Assembly: GCA_963839095.1 (NCBI GenBank)
Contig: CAWIUF010000053.1
Location: 496,001-560,000 of the forward strand
DNA length: 64,000 nucleotides
Source of the DNA: Palsa-504 sp963839095
Lineage (GTDB): Bacteria; Actinomycetota; Actinomycetes; Streptosporangiales; Streptosporangiaceae
Direction: 5' to 3'
Under the pieces are notes generated by a model. It worked only from the letters and a program-made list of their open reading frames with translations, searched no databases and was not told where the DNA came from. The translations under genes were made by a program, and so were the position numbers. How positions within the stretch are numbered: position 1 is the first letter of the stretch; every line of letters starts with the position of its first letter. Shown here piece after piece: positions 47,370 to 57,828 of this stretch.

Positions 47370-48537
47370 TCAATTTCCCGTCTTGTCCCAGCCGGGTTGC
47401 ACAGCCATTCGAAATAGCCGTCCGGGCCGGACCGCGGCCGGCTCGAAGCCAGGCCCGGCGCCCGGGAGGGCCGGCACCCCGCCGGTCACCAGGGCCGCGG
47501 CGAGCCGGCCGACGGCGGGCGCGGTCTGGATCCCGTAACCCGACAGCGCCGCCAGCCAGAAGAACCCGGGCGCGTCCGGCGCCTCCCCGATGACCGGGGT
47601 GTCGTCGGGCACGGCGCTGCGCAGGCCCGCCCAGGCCCGGTGGACGTGCCGGATTCCCAGGGTGGTGGCCGCGCGCACCCGGTCGATGGCCGTCGCGACG
47701 TCGAGGTCGTCGGGACGCGCGTCGCCGGGAGGCACGGGCGTGGCGTCGTACGGGGGACAGCAGCAGCCGGCCGGACTCGGGCTTGAAGTAGAACGTCTCG
47801 GTCACGTCGAGGACCATCGGCCATTCCGCCAGGCCGGGCGTGTCCGGCGCGGGTACCAGGGCGGCCGTCCGGCGCAGCGGGGTGAGTCCTATCCGGCGCA
47901 CCCCGGCCAGGCCGGCGACCTCGTCGGCCCAGGCCCCGGCGGCGTTGACCAGGCATCCGGCGCGGAACTCGCCCGCGTCGGTGTCCGCGCGCCAGCTGCC
48001 GGGCCGGCCGCTGGGCCGGGTCAGCGACCTGAGCCTGGCCGAGCGCACCACCCGGCCGCCGCGGGCCCTGATACCGCGCAGGAACCCCTGGTGCAGAGCA
48101 TCCACGTCGATGTCCATGGCGGCGGGCTTGAGCATGGCCCGGCTGAACCATTGCCGCCGCAGCACCGGGCAGTAACGCAGCGCCTCGTCGGCGCTGAGCT
48201 CCCGGACAGGGACCGGGGCGGTCAGCCCGGTGGCCAGCACCTCGGCGAAGCGTCCTTCGGCGCCGTGCGGGCCCAGCGCGAGCACGCCGCGTGGCGTGAG
48301 GAGCGGGCGGGTGAAGCCGGACGGCGGCGTGCGGTAGAACCCCCGGCTCGCCCGGGTGAGCGCGCGCACCACGCTGTTGCCGTAGTACTCGGTGAACAGC
48401 GCCGCCGACCGGCCGGTCGAGTGGTATCCCGCCACCGGTTCCCGCTCGAGCACGGTCACCCGTCCCGACTCGGCGAGGAAATAGCCGACGCTGGCGCCGG
48501 CGATCCCGCCGCCCACCACGAGGAAATCGCACTCCAT
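47370..48537 (-). CDS. FAD-dependent amine/amino-acid oxidoreductase (DauA-like), frameshifted
   Basis: About 388 residues. The dinucleotide-binding opening is FLVVGGGIAGASVGYFLAES, and VAGYHSTGRSAALFTEYYGN closely resembles D-arginine dehydrogenase and related D-amino-acid dehydrogenases. The first 260 residues run to FYFKPESGRLLLSP. After a one-base shift near 47745 the rest continues as GIRHVHRAWAGLRSAVPDDT, PVIGEAPDAPGFFWLAALSG and YGIQTAPAVGRLAAALV, the usual FAD-binding end. It lies upstream of the A-T-R gene on the same strand and probably oxidises an amine or imino intermediate or supplies the substrate. Confidence 0.86.
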
Positions 48538-48777
48538 GGCGAGAAGCTATCCGACGGCGAATAAGAGCGCGAGACCCAGCGGCCGCCATTACTGTCACAA
48601 TGACCACTCCAGCCTCCGCAATCAGTGATTCCTCAGGAATTCAGGACCCTGTAACCACTGGCGGTTTTCCGCGGCACATGAATACTGGCCTACCGCATCG
48701 GCACGGGTTAAGATCCACAATGCCCGCACCTGTGACAGGACTCAGCGTCCCCGCGAACCCTCTAGGCAGGCATTTCC

Positions 48778-49929
48778 GTGACCAAGAAGCGCCCCCCTGA
48801 GCCCTACGTCAACAGTATCGAGGCTCCCGTCTACCAGAGCGCGTCCTACTATTTCGACGACGCCGGGCACGTCCGGACCGGGCTGCACGAGCTGACCACC
48901 CCGGCCGGACGCTACGGAAGGTACAGCAACCCGACCTGGCTGGAGGTGGAGAGCCGGGTCAGCCAGCTGACCGGGGGTGAAAGCTCGCTGCTGTTCGCGT
49001 CGGGCATGGCGGCGCACTTCACCACGTTCGTCTCGCTGCTGAAGGCCGGCGACGAGGTGGTGCTGCCCGCGGAGTCCTACCGCCAGGTCAGGAACGTGTT
49101 CCATGCGATCCTGCCCAAGTTCGGCGTGGTCGTCCACGAGATCTCGATCCGCGATCCGGCCGCCTTCCTCGACGGCATCCGGGCCCTCGCGCCCCGGCTG
49201 CGGCTGGTACACCTCGAGATGCCCTCCTCGCCGCACATGTACCTGATCGATGTCGCGCGCGTGCGGGAGATCGTGGGGCCGGATGTCGTGATCACCCTGG
49301 ACAGCTCGTTCTCGCCGCCGCCGAACTTCTACGCGCTGCGCTGGGGAGTGGACCTGGCGCTGTTCAGCGCGACGAAGTACATGGGCGGCCATGGGGACAT
49401 CGTCTCCGGCGTCCTGTCCGGGCGGCGGGACCTGATCGAGCAGGTCCGCTGGTACCGGGACACGACCGGGCCGGTCGCCGACGGGAACAGCGCCTTCCTG
49501 CTGAGGCGCAGCCTTTACACCCTGTCACTGCGGATGGAGCGCGTCAACGCGCTCGGCATGGCGGTGGCCAGGTACCTGGACAGCCATCCCGCCGTGCAGC
49601 GGATCTACTACACCGGGCTTGAGAGCCACCCGCATTTCAAGCTCGGTCAGGCCTACCTGGCCGGGCACGGCGGCGTGATCACCTTCGAGCTCGGCCTCAG
49701 CGAGGCGGCCACCGCCGAGGTCGTCGACCGGCTCACGGTGCCCTTCATGGCCTCCAACTTCGGGGCGCCGCACACGCTGGTCGAGCAGAGCACGTTCTTC
49801 ACATACTTCGAATACGACGACGAAGGCCTGGCGAGCATCGGCGTGGACCGCAGCACCATCAGGCTGGCGCTCGGTTACGTGAACGAGGCCGATGAGGTGA
49901 TCGGCGACCTGGACCAGGCCCTGCCCTGA
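48778..49929 (+). CDS. Cys/Met-metabolism PLP-dependent enzyme
   Basis: 383 residues, intact. It is a fold-type I PLP enzyme of the cystathionine gamma-synthase family. The catalytic lysine lies in LFSATKYMGGHGDIVSG. Other landmarks are GRYGRYSNPTWLEVESRVSQ, LLFASGMAAHFTTFVSLL, VVLPAESYRQVRN and a C-terminal RLALGYVNEADEVIGDL. Members do gamma/beta-replacement or elimination on activated serine or homoserine derivatives. It is divergent from the FAD enzyme across 240 bp, the likely shared promoter of the cluster. The GTG at 48778 gives the family-like start. Confidence 0.88.
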   Translation: MTKKRPPEPYVNSIEAPVYQSASYYFDDAGHVRTGLHELTTPAGRYGRYSNPTWLEVESRVSQLTGGESSLLFASGMAAHFTTFVSLLKAGDEVVLPAESYRQVRNVFHAILPKFGVVVHEISIRDPAAFLDGIRALAPRLRLVHLEMPSSPHMYLIDVARVREIVGPDVVITLDSSFSPPPNFYALRWGVDLALFSATKYMGGHGDIVSGVLSGRRDLIEQVRWYRDTTGPVADGNSAFLLRRSLYTLSLRMERVNALGMAVARYLDSHPAVQRIYYTGLESHPHFKLGQAYLAGHGGVITFELGLSEAATAEVVDRLTVPFMASNFGAPHTLVEQSTFFTYFEYDDEGLASIGVDRSTIRLALGYVNEADEVIGDLDQALP

Positions 49930-49977
49930 GCGCCGCCCTGCCATCGGCCGCGCGGTCAGCGCCGTTCGCTGCTGAGA

Positions 49978-50986
49978 TCAGGGGCCGCCGGTCGAGGCGC
50001 GCACCCGGAGCGTCGCCGGGATGTGCCGGGGCGCCGCTACCTCGCCCCCGTCCAGCCGGGCCAGCAGCATCTCGACCGCCATCTCGGCCTGCCGGTCCGG
50101 GTGCAGGTCAAGCGCCGTGACCGGCGGGTCGCCCTCGCGCGCCTGCATGCTGTCCACGCCTCCCGCGATCAGCAGCCGCCCCGGCACCGGACAGCCCGCC
50201 TCCTTGGCCGCCCGCAGCACCCCGCGAACGAACCGCGCCGCCACCACGAACACCGCATCCGGCGGCTGACCATTGTCCAGAAGCTGCCGGGTCGCCCGGT
50301 ACGCGTTCTCCTCACCCGACTGCATGACCACCGGGACGACCAGCCGCGGGGCGGCGTGCTCCCGGGTCCACGCGTCGTAGGCCTCGAGGGTCTCCGCCGC
50401 CCAGCCCCAGTCCGTCTGCGGCATGAGCAGGGCGATGCGCCGGGCACCGCGATCCGCGAGGTGGTCGAGGACGCGCCGGGTGTTCGCGTCGGTCTCCGAG
50501 GCGACGTACCAGGGGTCATCGGGGCTCCCGAGGTCGCGTTCGATCGTCACGACCGGCAGGCCCTGGCTGGCCAGCAGGGTGACCCGCGGGTCCGGGGGGA
50601 GGGGTCGACGACGATGCCGCCGTCGACCGCGAGCCCGCGCAGGCCGGTCTGGACAATGGCCGGCGGCAGCAGGATGAGCGCCTGTTCCTGGGCGAAGGCG
50701 GCCGCGGCGGCCGTGGTGGCCAGGCGCATGTAGAACTCCAGGCTCAGCGCCTCGTCCGTGCGTACGTCGGCCTGCACCGGGAGCAGCAGGGCCAGCGCCC
50801 CCGAACGGCCCGAACGCAGCCCGCGGGCGTGCCGGTTGGCGCGATAGCCCAGCAGGCCGACCACCTGCATCACGTGGGCCCGGGTGGCCGGGTCGACGCG
50901 GCCCTTGTCGTTGAGGGCGTGCGACACGGTGGTAATGGATACGCGGCCGCCTTGGCCACGTCGTGAATCGTCGGTCGGGTCGCCAT
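49978..50986 (-). CDS. LacI family transcriptional regulator, frameshifted
   Basis: About 336 residues. The HTH reads MATRPTIHDVAKAA, then after a shift near 50943 VSITTVSHALNDKGRVDPAT and HVMQVVGLLGYRANRHARGL. The sugar-binding-like core changes frame again near 50600 and continues GLPVVTIERDLGSPDDPWYV, HLADRGARRIALLMPQTDW and VTALDLHPDRQAEMAVEMLL. It is divergent from the ABC importer/GGT operon and probably controls it. ATG 50986 begins the HTH. Both shifts look like single-base errors. Confidence 0.86.
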
Positions 50987-51138
50987 CGGTCCTGATCAGG
51001 GAGAGTTCCGGGTACCCCGAGCATACGGCGGGCGGGATACGGCCCCGCCAGGGCGGTGGCAGCCAGGATGACAAAACGTTTCTGCGTTCGTCAGGAGCAC
51101 GGCCGAGTCACAGTACGTGCCGGATTTGCCGGGAGATC

Positions 51139-51186
51139 TTGACATCGCACGGGGGCGATTCTATGGTCTGCCAAAAGGATTTGGCA
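51139..51186 (+). promoter_or_regulatory. Promoter and overlapping operator of ABC importer operon
   Basis: TTGACA (51139-51144), 17 bp, TATGGT (51162-51167) is close to consensus. Directly after the -10, TGCCAAA-AGGA-TTTGGCA (51169-51186) is a perfect inverted repeat covering the expected transcription start, with another GCCAAAT at 51203. A repressor, perhaps the divergent LacI protein, could bind here. Confidence 0.65.
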
Positions 51187-51225
51187 ATTACCTGCCAGAG
51201 TAGCCAAATCGAGAGGCGGCGGCCG

Positions 51226-52112
51226 ATGCACCACTCCCACAGAATCCGCGTTCCCCGGACAGCCGCGACCTGCGCCGTCATCGGAGCCGTCGCCCTGACG
51301 GCGGCCGGCTGCGCCAGCAGCGGTAACAGCACGAGCCAGGCCACGGCCACGGCCACCGGCAGGCCAGCGGTGGCGCGGCCATCTCGGTGCCGGCCGGGGC
51401 GGTCGGCCAGGCCGGGCACGATCCGCTACTGCTCGGATATCTCCACGCCGCCGCTGGAGTTCTACGCCGACGGGCAGCAGGCCACCGGCTCCGACGTCGA
51501 CCTGGGCAACGCGGTCGCGGCCGAACTCGGGCTGAAGCCGGTGTGGGTGAACACCGCGTTCGCCGGGCATCATCCCGGCGCTGCAGGCCGGCCATTGCGA
51601 CGCGATCCTGTCCCAGCTGTTCGACAAGCCGGCCCGGCGGGCGGTGGTGAACTTCACCGACTACATGAACTCGAGCGAGGCCGTCCTGGTCCGCCAGGGC
51701 AACCCGAAGCACGTGACCGGCATCGACGGACTGTGCGGGCTGAACGTGGCGGCCGAGACGGGCACCACCGTCACCGACTACCTCGCGCAGCAGAGCAAGG
51801 CTTGCACGACAGCGGGTAAGAAGGCCATCGCGGTCCAGACGTTCCTGCGTGACAGCGACGCGCTGAACCAGCTCACCCTCGGCCACGTGGACGCCTACGG
51901 CACCACGGTCGAGACCGGCGAGCTACGACATGTCCAAGGACGTCGGGGATGTTCGAGATCGCGGGCGCGCCGTTCGGCCAGATCCCGACCGGGATCGCGA
52001 CCACCAAGAAGGACACCGGTCTTGCGTAAGGCGATCGCGGCCGCGTTCGCCGTCCTGAAGCAGAACGGCACCTACAGCCAAGATCATGGCCAAGTGGAAC
52101 CTCAAGCGTTGA
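51226..52112 (+). CDS. Amino-acid ABC transporter substrate-binding lipoprotein, frameshifted
   Basis: Family 3 solute-binding protein. The lipoprotein signal is TAATCAVIGAVALTAAGCAS with lipobox LTAAGC. The binding domain reads TIRYCSDISTPPLEFYADGQ, GSDVDLGNAVAAELGLKPVW, IIPALQAGHCDAILSQLFDK, FTDYMNSSEAVLVRQGNP, LCGLNVAAETGTTVTDYLAQ and LRKAIAAAFAVLKQNGTYSQ, but in several frames. Shifts lie near 51380, 51565, 51920, 51945, 52020 and 52080. The pattern fits an importer for polar amino acids or gamma-glutamyl compounds. The exact stop is uncertain because of the last shift. Confidence 0.8.
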
Positions 52113-52137
52113 CGATGCTCAAGCTAGGCAGCACGGC

Positions 52138-52935
52138 ATGCACTTCGACTGGACCTTCTTCCAGCACCTGCTGTTCCACCCGCCTGGCAGCTTCGTCCAG
52201 GGCGCCATCCGCACCGTCTACCTGGCCGTGATCGCCCAGGCGCTCGGCGTGCTGCTTCGGCCTGCTGCTGGCGCTGTGGCGGCGCGAGCCGCCGCAGCGT
52301 GCCGCGCGATGTTCGCCAGCGGCTACATCTGGCTCGTCCGGGGCACGCCGCTGCTGGTCCAGGCCGTGATCATCTACGACGGCAGCTCGGCCCTGGGCTT
52401 GTACTCGTTCCGCACACATCACGTCCTCGGGCCGGTCTCGGTTCCCGGGCGTGGTCCAGGCCGGCATCGTCACCCTGGCCCTCAACGAGGGCGCCTACAT
52501 GGCCGAGATCATGCGGGCCGCCATCGACTCGGTGGACAAGGGGCAGGCCGAGGCGGCCGAGTCGCTGGGCATGCGCCGGCGCCAGGCGATGCGCCACGTG
52601 GTGCTGCCCCAGGCCATGCGCGTCGTCATCCGCCGCTGGGCAACGAGTTCAACAACATGCTCAAGGTCACCTCACTGCTCAGCGTGATCGGACTGCAGGA
52701 ACTGTTCCTGGCCGCACAGGACTACAACTCGACGACGTTCCGCACCTTCGAGATCTTCCTGGTGGTGGCCATCTACTACATCGTGATGACCACGGTCTGG
52801 TCGCTCGATCCAGAGCGCGATCGAACGGCGGCTGCGGGCCACGGGGCGGCGACGCCGATCGACCAGCGTCACACTGCGGGAGCGGCTGTTCGGCGGGGGC
52901 GGGCTGGTCGCTGGTGACCAGCTGCGAGGAGCCCG

Positions 52936-52939
<4 letters not shown>
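52138..52939 (+). CDS. Amino-acid ABC transporter permease, frameshifted
   Basis: HisM/GlnP-type inner-membrane permease. It reads FVQGAIRTVYLAVIAQALGV, ASGYIWLVRGTPLLVQAVII, then VQAGIVTLALNEGAYMAEIM with the ATPase-contact loop QAEAAESLGMRRRQAMRHVV. It continues NEFNNMLKVTSLLSVIGLQE and FEIFLVVAIYYIVMTTVWSL. Segments occupy different frames, with shifts near 52258, 52430, 52635 and 52808. Its stop overlaps the ATPase GTG (GTGA at 52936-52939). It is the second gene of the importer operon. Confidence 0.8.
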
Positions 52940-53771
<832 letters not shown>

Positions 53772-53772
53772 C

Positions 53773-55384
53773 GTGACGATCACCCGTTACGCGCCCGGCG
53801 GCGGCGGTCGCGGCCGCCAACCACCTCGCGGCCGACGGCCGGGCCTGGCGATGCTCGAGCGGGGCGGCAACGCGGTCGACGCCGCGATCGCGGCGGCGGC
53901 GGTGATGGCCGTCACCTCGCCGCACATGTGCGGCCTCGGCGGCGACCTGTTCGCCCTGGTCACGACGGCGCCGGGGGCAGCAGCGCCCGCCGCGCTGAAC
54001 GCCTCGGGCCGGGCCGGGTCCGGAGCGGACCCGGCGCGGCTGCGGGCCGAGCGGCGTCCGGGGCGATGCCCTTCCAGCGGCGACATCCGCAGCGTCACGG
54101 TCCCGGGCTGCGTGGACGGCCTCGTCGCGCTGCACGAGCGGTTCGGCACGCTGCCCCTCGCCGGCCCTGCTGGCCCCGGCGCGGCGGCTGGCCGACGAGG
54201 GCTTCCCGGTCTCGCCGACGCTGGCCATCGAGTCCGCGGAGCTGGCCGGCCGGAGCTCGACGGCTCGCCTTCGGGGCGCCGGCTCCGCTGCGTCGGGGCC
54301 GGCGCCTGCGCGCTGCCCGGGCGTCGCGCGAGGCGCTCGGCGCGCGATCGCCGACGCACGGTCGCGCGGGCTTCTACGAGGGCGCGGCGGGCGCCGAGCT
54401 GCTCGCGGCCGGCGCACGGCGAGTTCACGCCCGACGGACCTGCGCGACCTCGCAGGCCGACTGGGTGGAGCCGCTGCGACCTGCCGGCGTTCGGGCGCGA
54501 CGCTGTGGACAGCGCCGCCGAACTCGCAGGGCTACCTGGCGCTGGCGGGCGCCTGGATCGCCGAGCGCGGTCGGGCCTGCCCGACCCGTCCGGAGGACGA
54601 GCGCTGGGCATTCCTGCTGGTCGAGGCGGCCCGGCAGGCCGGCCTTCGACCGGCTCGCGGTGCTGCACGAGCACGCCGACGGCCGCGACCTGCTCGCCCG
54701 CGAGCACGGCTGGCGCCGCGCGCTGCCGCCTGGCCGACGCAGGCGCGCCGACGGCCTCGCCGACGTCTACGGCGACGGCGGCACGACCTACGTTTGCGCC
54801 GTCGACGGCGACCGGCGTCGGCGTCTCGCTGATCATGTCCAACGCGCGCCGACTTCGGCTCCGGCATCGTCGCTGCCCGGCCTCGGCATCTTCCTGCACA
54901 ACCGCGGCATGGGCTTCTCGCTTGACCGCCGGGCCACCCAGCCGAATACCGGCCGGGGCGCCGGCCCGCCGCACACGCTGACCCCGGTGGCCGTCACCGG
55001 CGCGGCCGGGGCGCTGGACGCGGTGCTCGGCACGATGGGCGGCGACGCCCAGCCGCAGGTCCTGCTGCAGCTACTGGTCCGGGCGCTCGTCCACGGCGAA
55101 GAGCCCGGGCGACGGCGGTCGCGCGCCCCGCGCTGGGTCCTCAGCCGCGAGCCCACCACCGCCTTCGACAGCTGGGACCTGGACGCGCCGCCGCTGGTCC
55201 GGATCGAGCACGACGCGCCCGCGGCCTGGTCCGCGGGGCTGCGCGCCCGCGGCTTCGAGGTCACCGAGAGCCCTCCGGGCGACCAGTCGTTCGGGCACGC
55301 GCAGCTGATCCGCGTGACTGCCGACGACATGCTGGCCGGCGCGGCCGACCCCCGGCTGGCGACGGGGCCTTCGCCGGCTGGTGA
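53773..55384 (+). CDS. Gamma-glutamyltranspeptidase family protein, frameshifted
   Basis: Ntn-hydrolase family enzyme cleaving gamma-glutamyl compounds such as glutathione. It reads AMLERGGNAVDAAIAAAAVM with TSPHMCGLGGDLFALV (typical GGT N-terminus), GDIRSVTVPGCVDGLVALHE, and the processing-site region GGTTYVCAVD with the nucleophile threonine. VSLIMSNA follows, with GIFLHNRGMGFSLD, PHTLTPVAV and MGGDAQPQVLLQLLVRALVH. At least eight frame changes are needed. No signal peptide is seen, so it may act inside the cell on compounds imported by the ABC system directly upstream (stop and start 1 bp apart). Confidence 0.82.
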
Positions 55385-55398
55385 TTCGGCGGAGACGC

Positions 55399-55688
55399 TC
55401 AACCCAGCCGCCGGAGCAGGCCTGCCTCCCGCTCGCGGCTCAGGCCCTCCTCCCCCGGCGCGGCCAGCCACCGCGGCACCCCCATCCACGGATCCACGCC
55501 CGCGGCCAGCAGACGGCCGGTAGAAACCCACTGCAGGACCGCGTCCCGGCTACCGGTCGCGGCCACGCACTCGCCCAGCAAGCGGCCAAACGGGATTGGC
55601 TCACCGGTCACCTTGAAACTCCGCGCCATCCTTGCCGGCAACCCTCGGCGATCCACCCGCCCAGGTCACGTACGTCGACGAACTGCAT
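55399..55688 (-). pseudogene. C-terminal fragment of an NAD-dependent epimerase-like SDR
   Basis: The minus strand reads MQFVDVRDLGGWIAEG, then after a shift near 55640 ARSFKVTGEPIPFGRLLGEC, SRDAVLQWVSTGRLLAAGVD and PWMGVPRWLAAP, ending soon after. This is the C-terminal third of extended SDR reductases, where substrate-binding residues lie; the Rossmann half is absent. It is convergent with the GGT gene, 15 bp away. Confidence 0.65.
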
Positions 55689-55824
55689 GGATCGCCCGGG
55701 CCGGCGGGGGCGAGGATGCGGTGAGCAACGTGATCTGGCGGTTCACCGTGGTGCCGTGGGGTAGCGTGCTGAGTCGGCCAAGCTGACCCGACCTGGCGGG
55801 GGCCGCTGCTCGAGAGGCACTACG

Positions 55825-56415
55825 TTGCACGATCACGAAACACGGAAGCGCGCTCTGCGCAGGTTCGCCATCCTGGCCAACCTGCTGCTGCTGGTGGCGC
55901 TGGCGAGCGCCTGCCACAGCTCGTCGACGGCCGCATCCTCGACCTCTGCTCCGGCTTCCGTGAGCGCCAGCAGCACGGTCAGTACCGCGACCGCCAGCGG
56001 CGGCTGCCCGGCCTCCAACACCACGACGTTTGCGAAGACGAAGTTCGTGCTGCACGTCGGGCTGGCGGCAGGCACGTTCCACCGCTATATCTACAAGCCG
56101 TTCCGGGCGGGCGGCTTCCGGTCCGGTGCCCACGGCCGTATCCGGGCCCTGCTCAAGGCGGGCGCGACGGCCCTGTTCGACGAGCACGAAGTACGCAAGG
56201 CCATTCAGGACGTCAAGGCGAGCCCAGCACTATGCAAGGTGCTGATAGCCCCGCTGAGTGCACTGGACAGCAAGTTCGAGGCGATCAAGGCCAAGATCTC
56301 CGGCGGGGACACCGGCGGTCTAGCCGACGCGAACAATGCGGTGGCCGCGGTCAGTTCCCGCAGCGCGCAGGGCGGCGCGCCGATCACCGAGAGCACCGAC
56401 GAGAGCCAGGGCTGA
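55825..56415 (+). CDS. Hypothetical lipoprotein
   Basis: 196 residues, TTG start. It opens with a twin-arginine-free signal, RFAILANLLLLVALASAC, whose LASAC is a lipobox. A Ser/Thr/Ala-rich spacer (about residues 31-60) follows, then a compact domain: TFAKTKFVLHVGLAAGTFHR, YIYKPFRAGGF, RIRALLKAGATALFDEHEVR and SALDSKFEAIKAKI. It appears to be an all-helical extracellular domain with two cysteines (GGCPAS and ALCKVL). No family was recognised. The frame is clean and probably a true gene. Confidence 0.7.
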   Translation: MHDHETRKRALRRFAILANLLLLVALASACHSSSTAASSTSAPASVSASSTVSTATASGGCPASNTTTFAKTKFVLHVGLAAGTFHRYIYKPFRAGGFRSGAHGRIRALLKAGATALFDEHEVRKAIQDVKASPALCKVLIAPLSALDSKFEAIKAKISGGDTGGLADANNAVAAVSSRSAQGGAPITESTDESQG

Positions 56416-56436
56416 CTCATCCCCGGCGACGCCGTT

Positions 56437-56523
56437 TCAGCCCTTCAGGAGCTGGCGGGCCATGACCATGCGCTGGATCTGGTTGGTGCCCTCGTAGATC
56501 TGGGTGACCGTGATAGCCGGCTC
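56437..56523 (-). pseudogene. Acyl-CoA dehydrogenase C-terminal tail, copy C
   Basis: The minus strand reads ITVTQIYEGTNQIQRMVMAR with QLLKG and stop: the exact end of acyl-CoA dehydrogenases. The frame is open upstream to 56679, but that part (VPQFRDIPLPLYVSEAIDRH...) is not dehydrogenase-like; it vaguely resembles the end of a hydroxyacid-type dehydrogenase. Two unrelated remnants seem joined. Confidence 0.72.
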
Positions 56524-56738
56524 CGTCGCCGACGGGGACGGGGGCGCGCTTAAGCGGCCGGCCTCAGCGGGGTTTCCGAGCGCGGCGGCGTCCTCGGTGG
56601 TGCCGCGGTCGGTAGCGTGCCTGTCGATTGCCTCGGACACGTACAGCGGCAGCGGGATGTCGCGGAACTGTGGCACCACGGCCGACTCCGGTACCTGTAG
56701 TGGCCCGAGCGCGTGACCGATGCCTAAGCGGGCACGTG

Positions 56739-57593
56739 CTATTTGCGTCCGCGGGCGACGTGTTCGCGTACGGCGGGTATCGTTTCGGCGGCGAAGCGTT
56801 CGAGCACGTCCGGGTCGTCGCTGGCCAGGATGAAGATGCTGACGCCGTCCTGGAGGGTCATCTGGGCCAGTGCTTCCGGGGTCTGCTGGTCCGGGAAGAT
56901 GTTGAGCAGGCGGGTGATCTCGCGGGGGTCGCGGCCCGCGGCCCGTGCGGCGTCGTCGATGATCGCGTTTCCCTTGGGCAGGCCGCCGGGCTCCATGACC
57001 GGCAGCGACGGCAGCCAGCCGTCGGCCTTGCGTCCCACCAGGTCCTGCATCCTCGGCTTGTGGGCGCCGAGCCAGATCGGGATCTCGTGTGCGGGCGCGG
57101 GCCCGCGCTCGGCGCCGTGAACCTGGTAGAACTCGCCGTCGGCATTGAGGGTGCCGGGCACGTCGGCGTCCCAGATCCCGCGGATCACGTCGATTGCCTC
57201 GCCAAGCGCCGCCACGCCCTGCAGCGGGGTCAGCCGCCGTCCGCCGGCTGCCTGCACGGCATCCCAGTAGAAGCCGGCCCCGATCCCGAGGCTCGTCCGT
57301 CCGCCGGAGAGCAGGTCGAGGCTGGCAGCCGCGCGGGCGAGCACGGCGGGGGGCTGGCGCAGCGGCAGGTTCAGCACGTTGGCGGACACGCCGATGCGCT
57401 CGGTCCGCGCTGCCACCCAGCTCAGCAGGGTCCAGGTATCGAGGAAACTCGACTGGTAGGGATGATCCTGGAAGGTGACGAAGTCGAAACCGAGCCGCTC
57501 ACTGAGCTGCGCCAGCTCGACCGGACGGCGCGCCGGGGAGTTGGCGGGAGAGATGAACGTTGCGAAACGCAGAGGATGGCCGTAGTCAGGCAC
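56739..57593 (-). CDS. LLM-class F420-dependent oxidoreductase
   Basis: 284-residue bacterial-luciferase-like TIM barrel. It reads LRFATFISPANSPARRPVEL, AQLSERLGFDFVTFQDHPYQ, RTERIGVSANVLNLPLRQPP, LSGGRTSLGIGAGFYWDAV and HEIPIWLGAHKPRMQDLVGR (flavin/F420 phosphate region). It is intact. It is the last gene of a minus-strand set with an F420-reductase-like and an SDR gene, all behind the TetR operator at 59510-59582. The natural substrate is unknown. Confidence 0.88.
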   Translation of the reverse strand: MPDYGHPLRFATFISPANSPARRPVELAQLSERLGFDFVTFQDHPYQSSFLDTWTLLSWVAARTERIGVSANVLNLPLRQPPAVLARAAASLDLLSGGRTSLGIGAGFYWDAVQAAGGRRLTPLQGVAALGEAIDVIRGIWDADVPGTLNADGEFYQVHGAERGPAPAHEIPIWLGAHKPRMQDLVGRKADGWLPSLPVMEPGGLPKGNAIIDDAARAAGRDPREITRLLNIFPDQQTPEALAQMTLQDGVSIFILASDDPDVLERFAAETIPAVREHVARGRK

Positions 57594-57828
57594 GGGTGTC
57601 TCCTTCGGTCCTTCGTGTGTGGACAGCCACGATGAGATGTTGTCGCCGACCTGCTTGATGACGTCTTCGCCGGTGCCGGACGCGGGCAGTCCCGGGTGGT
57701 CAGAGTCGATTGCCTGCAGGTCGGATGGCGCAGGGGGCCGCCGACATCCCGGGCAGGCAGGCGGAACCCTGCCTGCCCGGGACGGCCGCCGGGTGCCAGT
57801 GCGCGGCGCTGGAACTGCAAGCGGGGCT

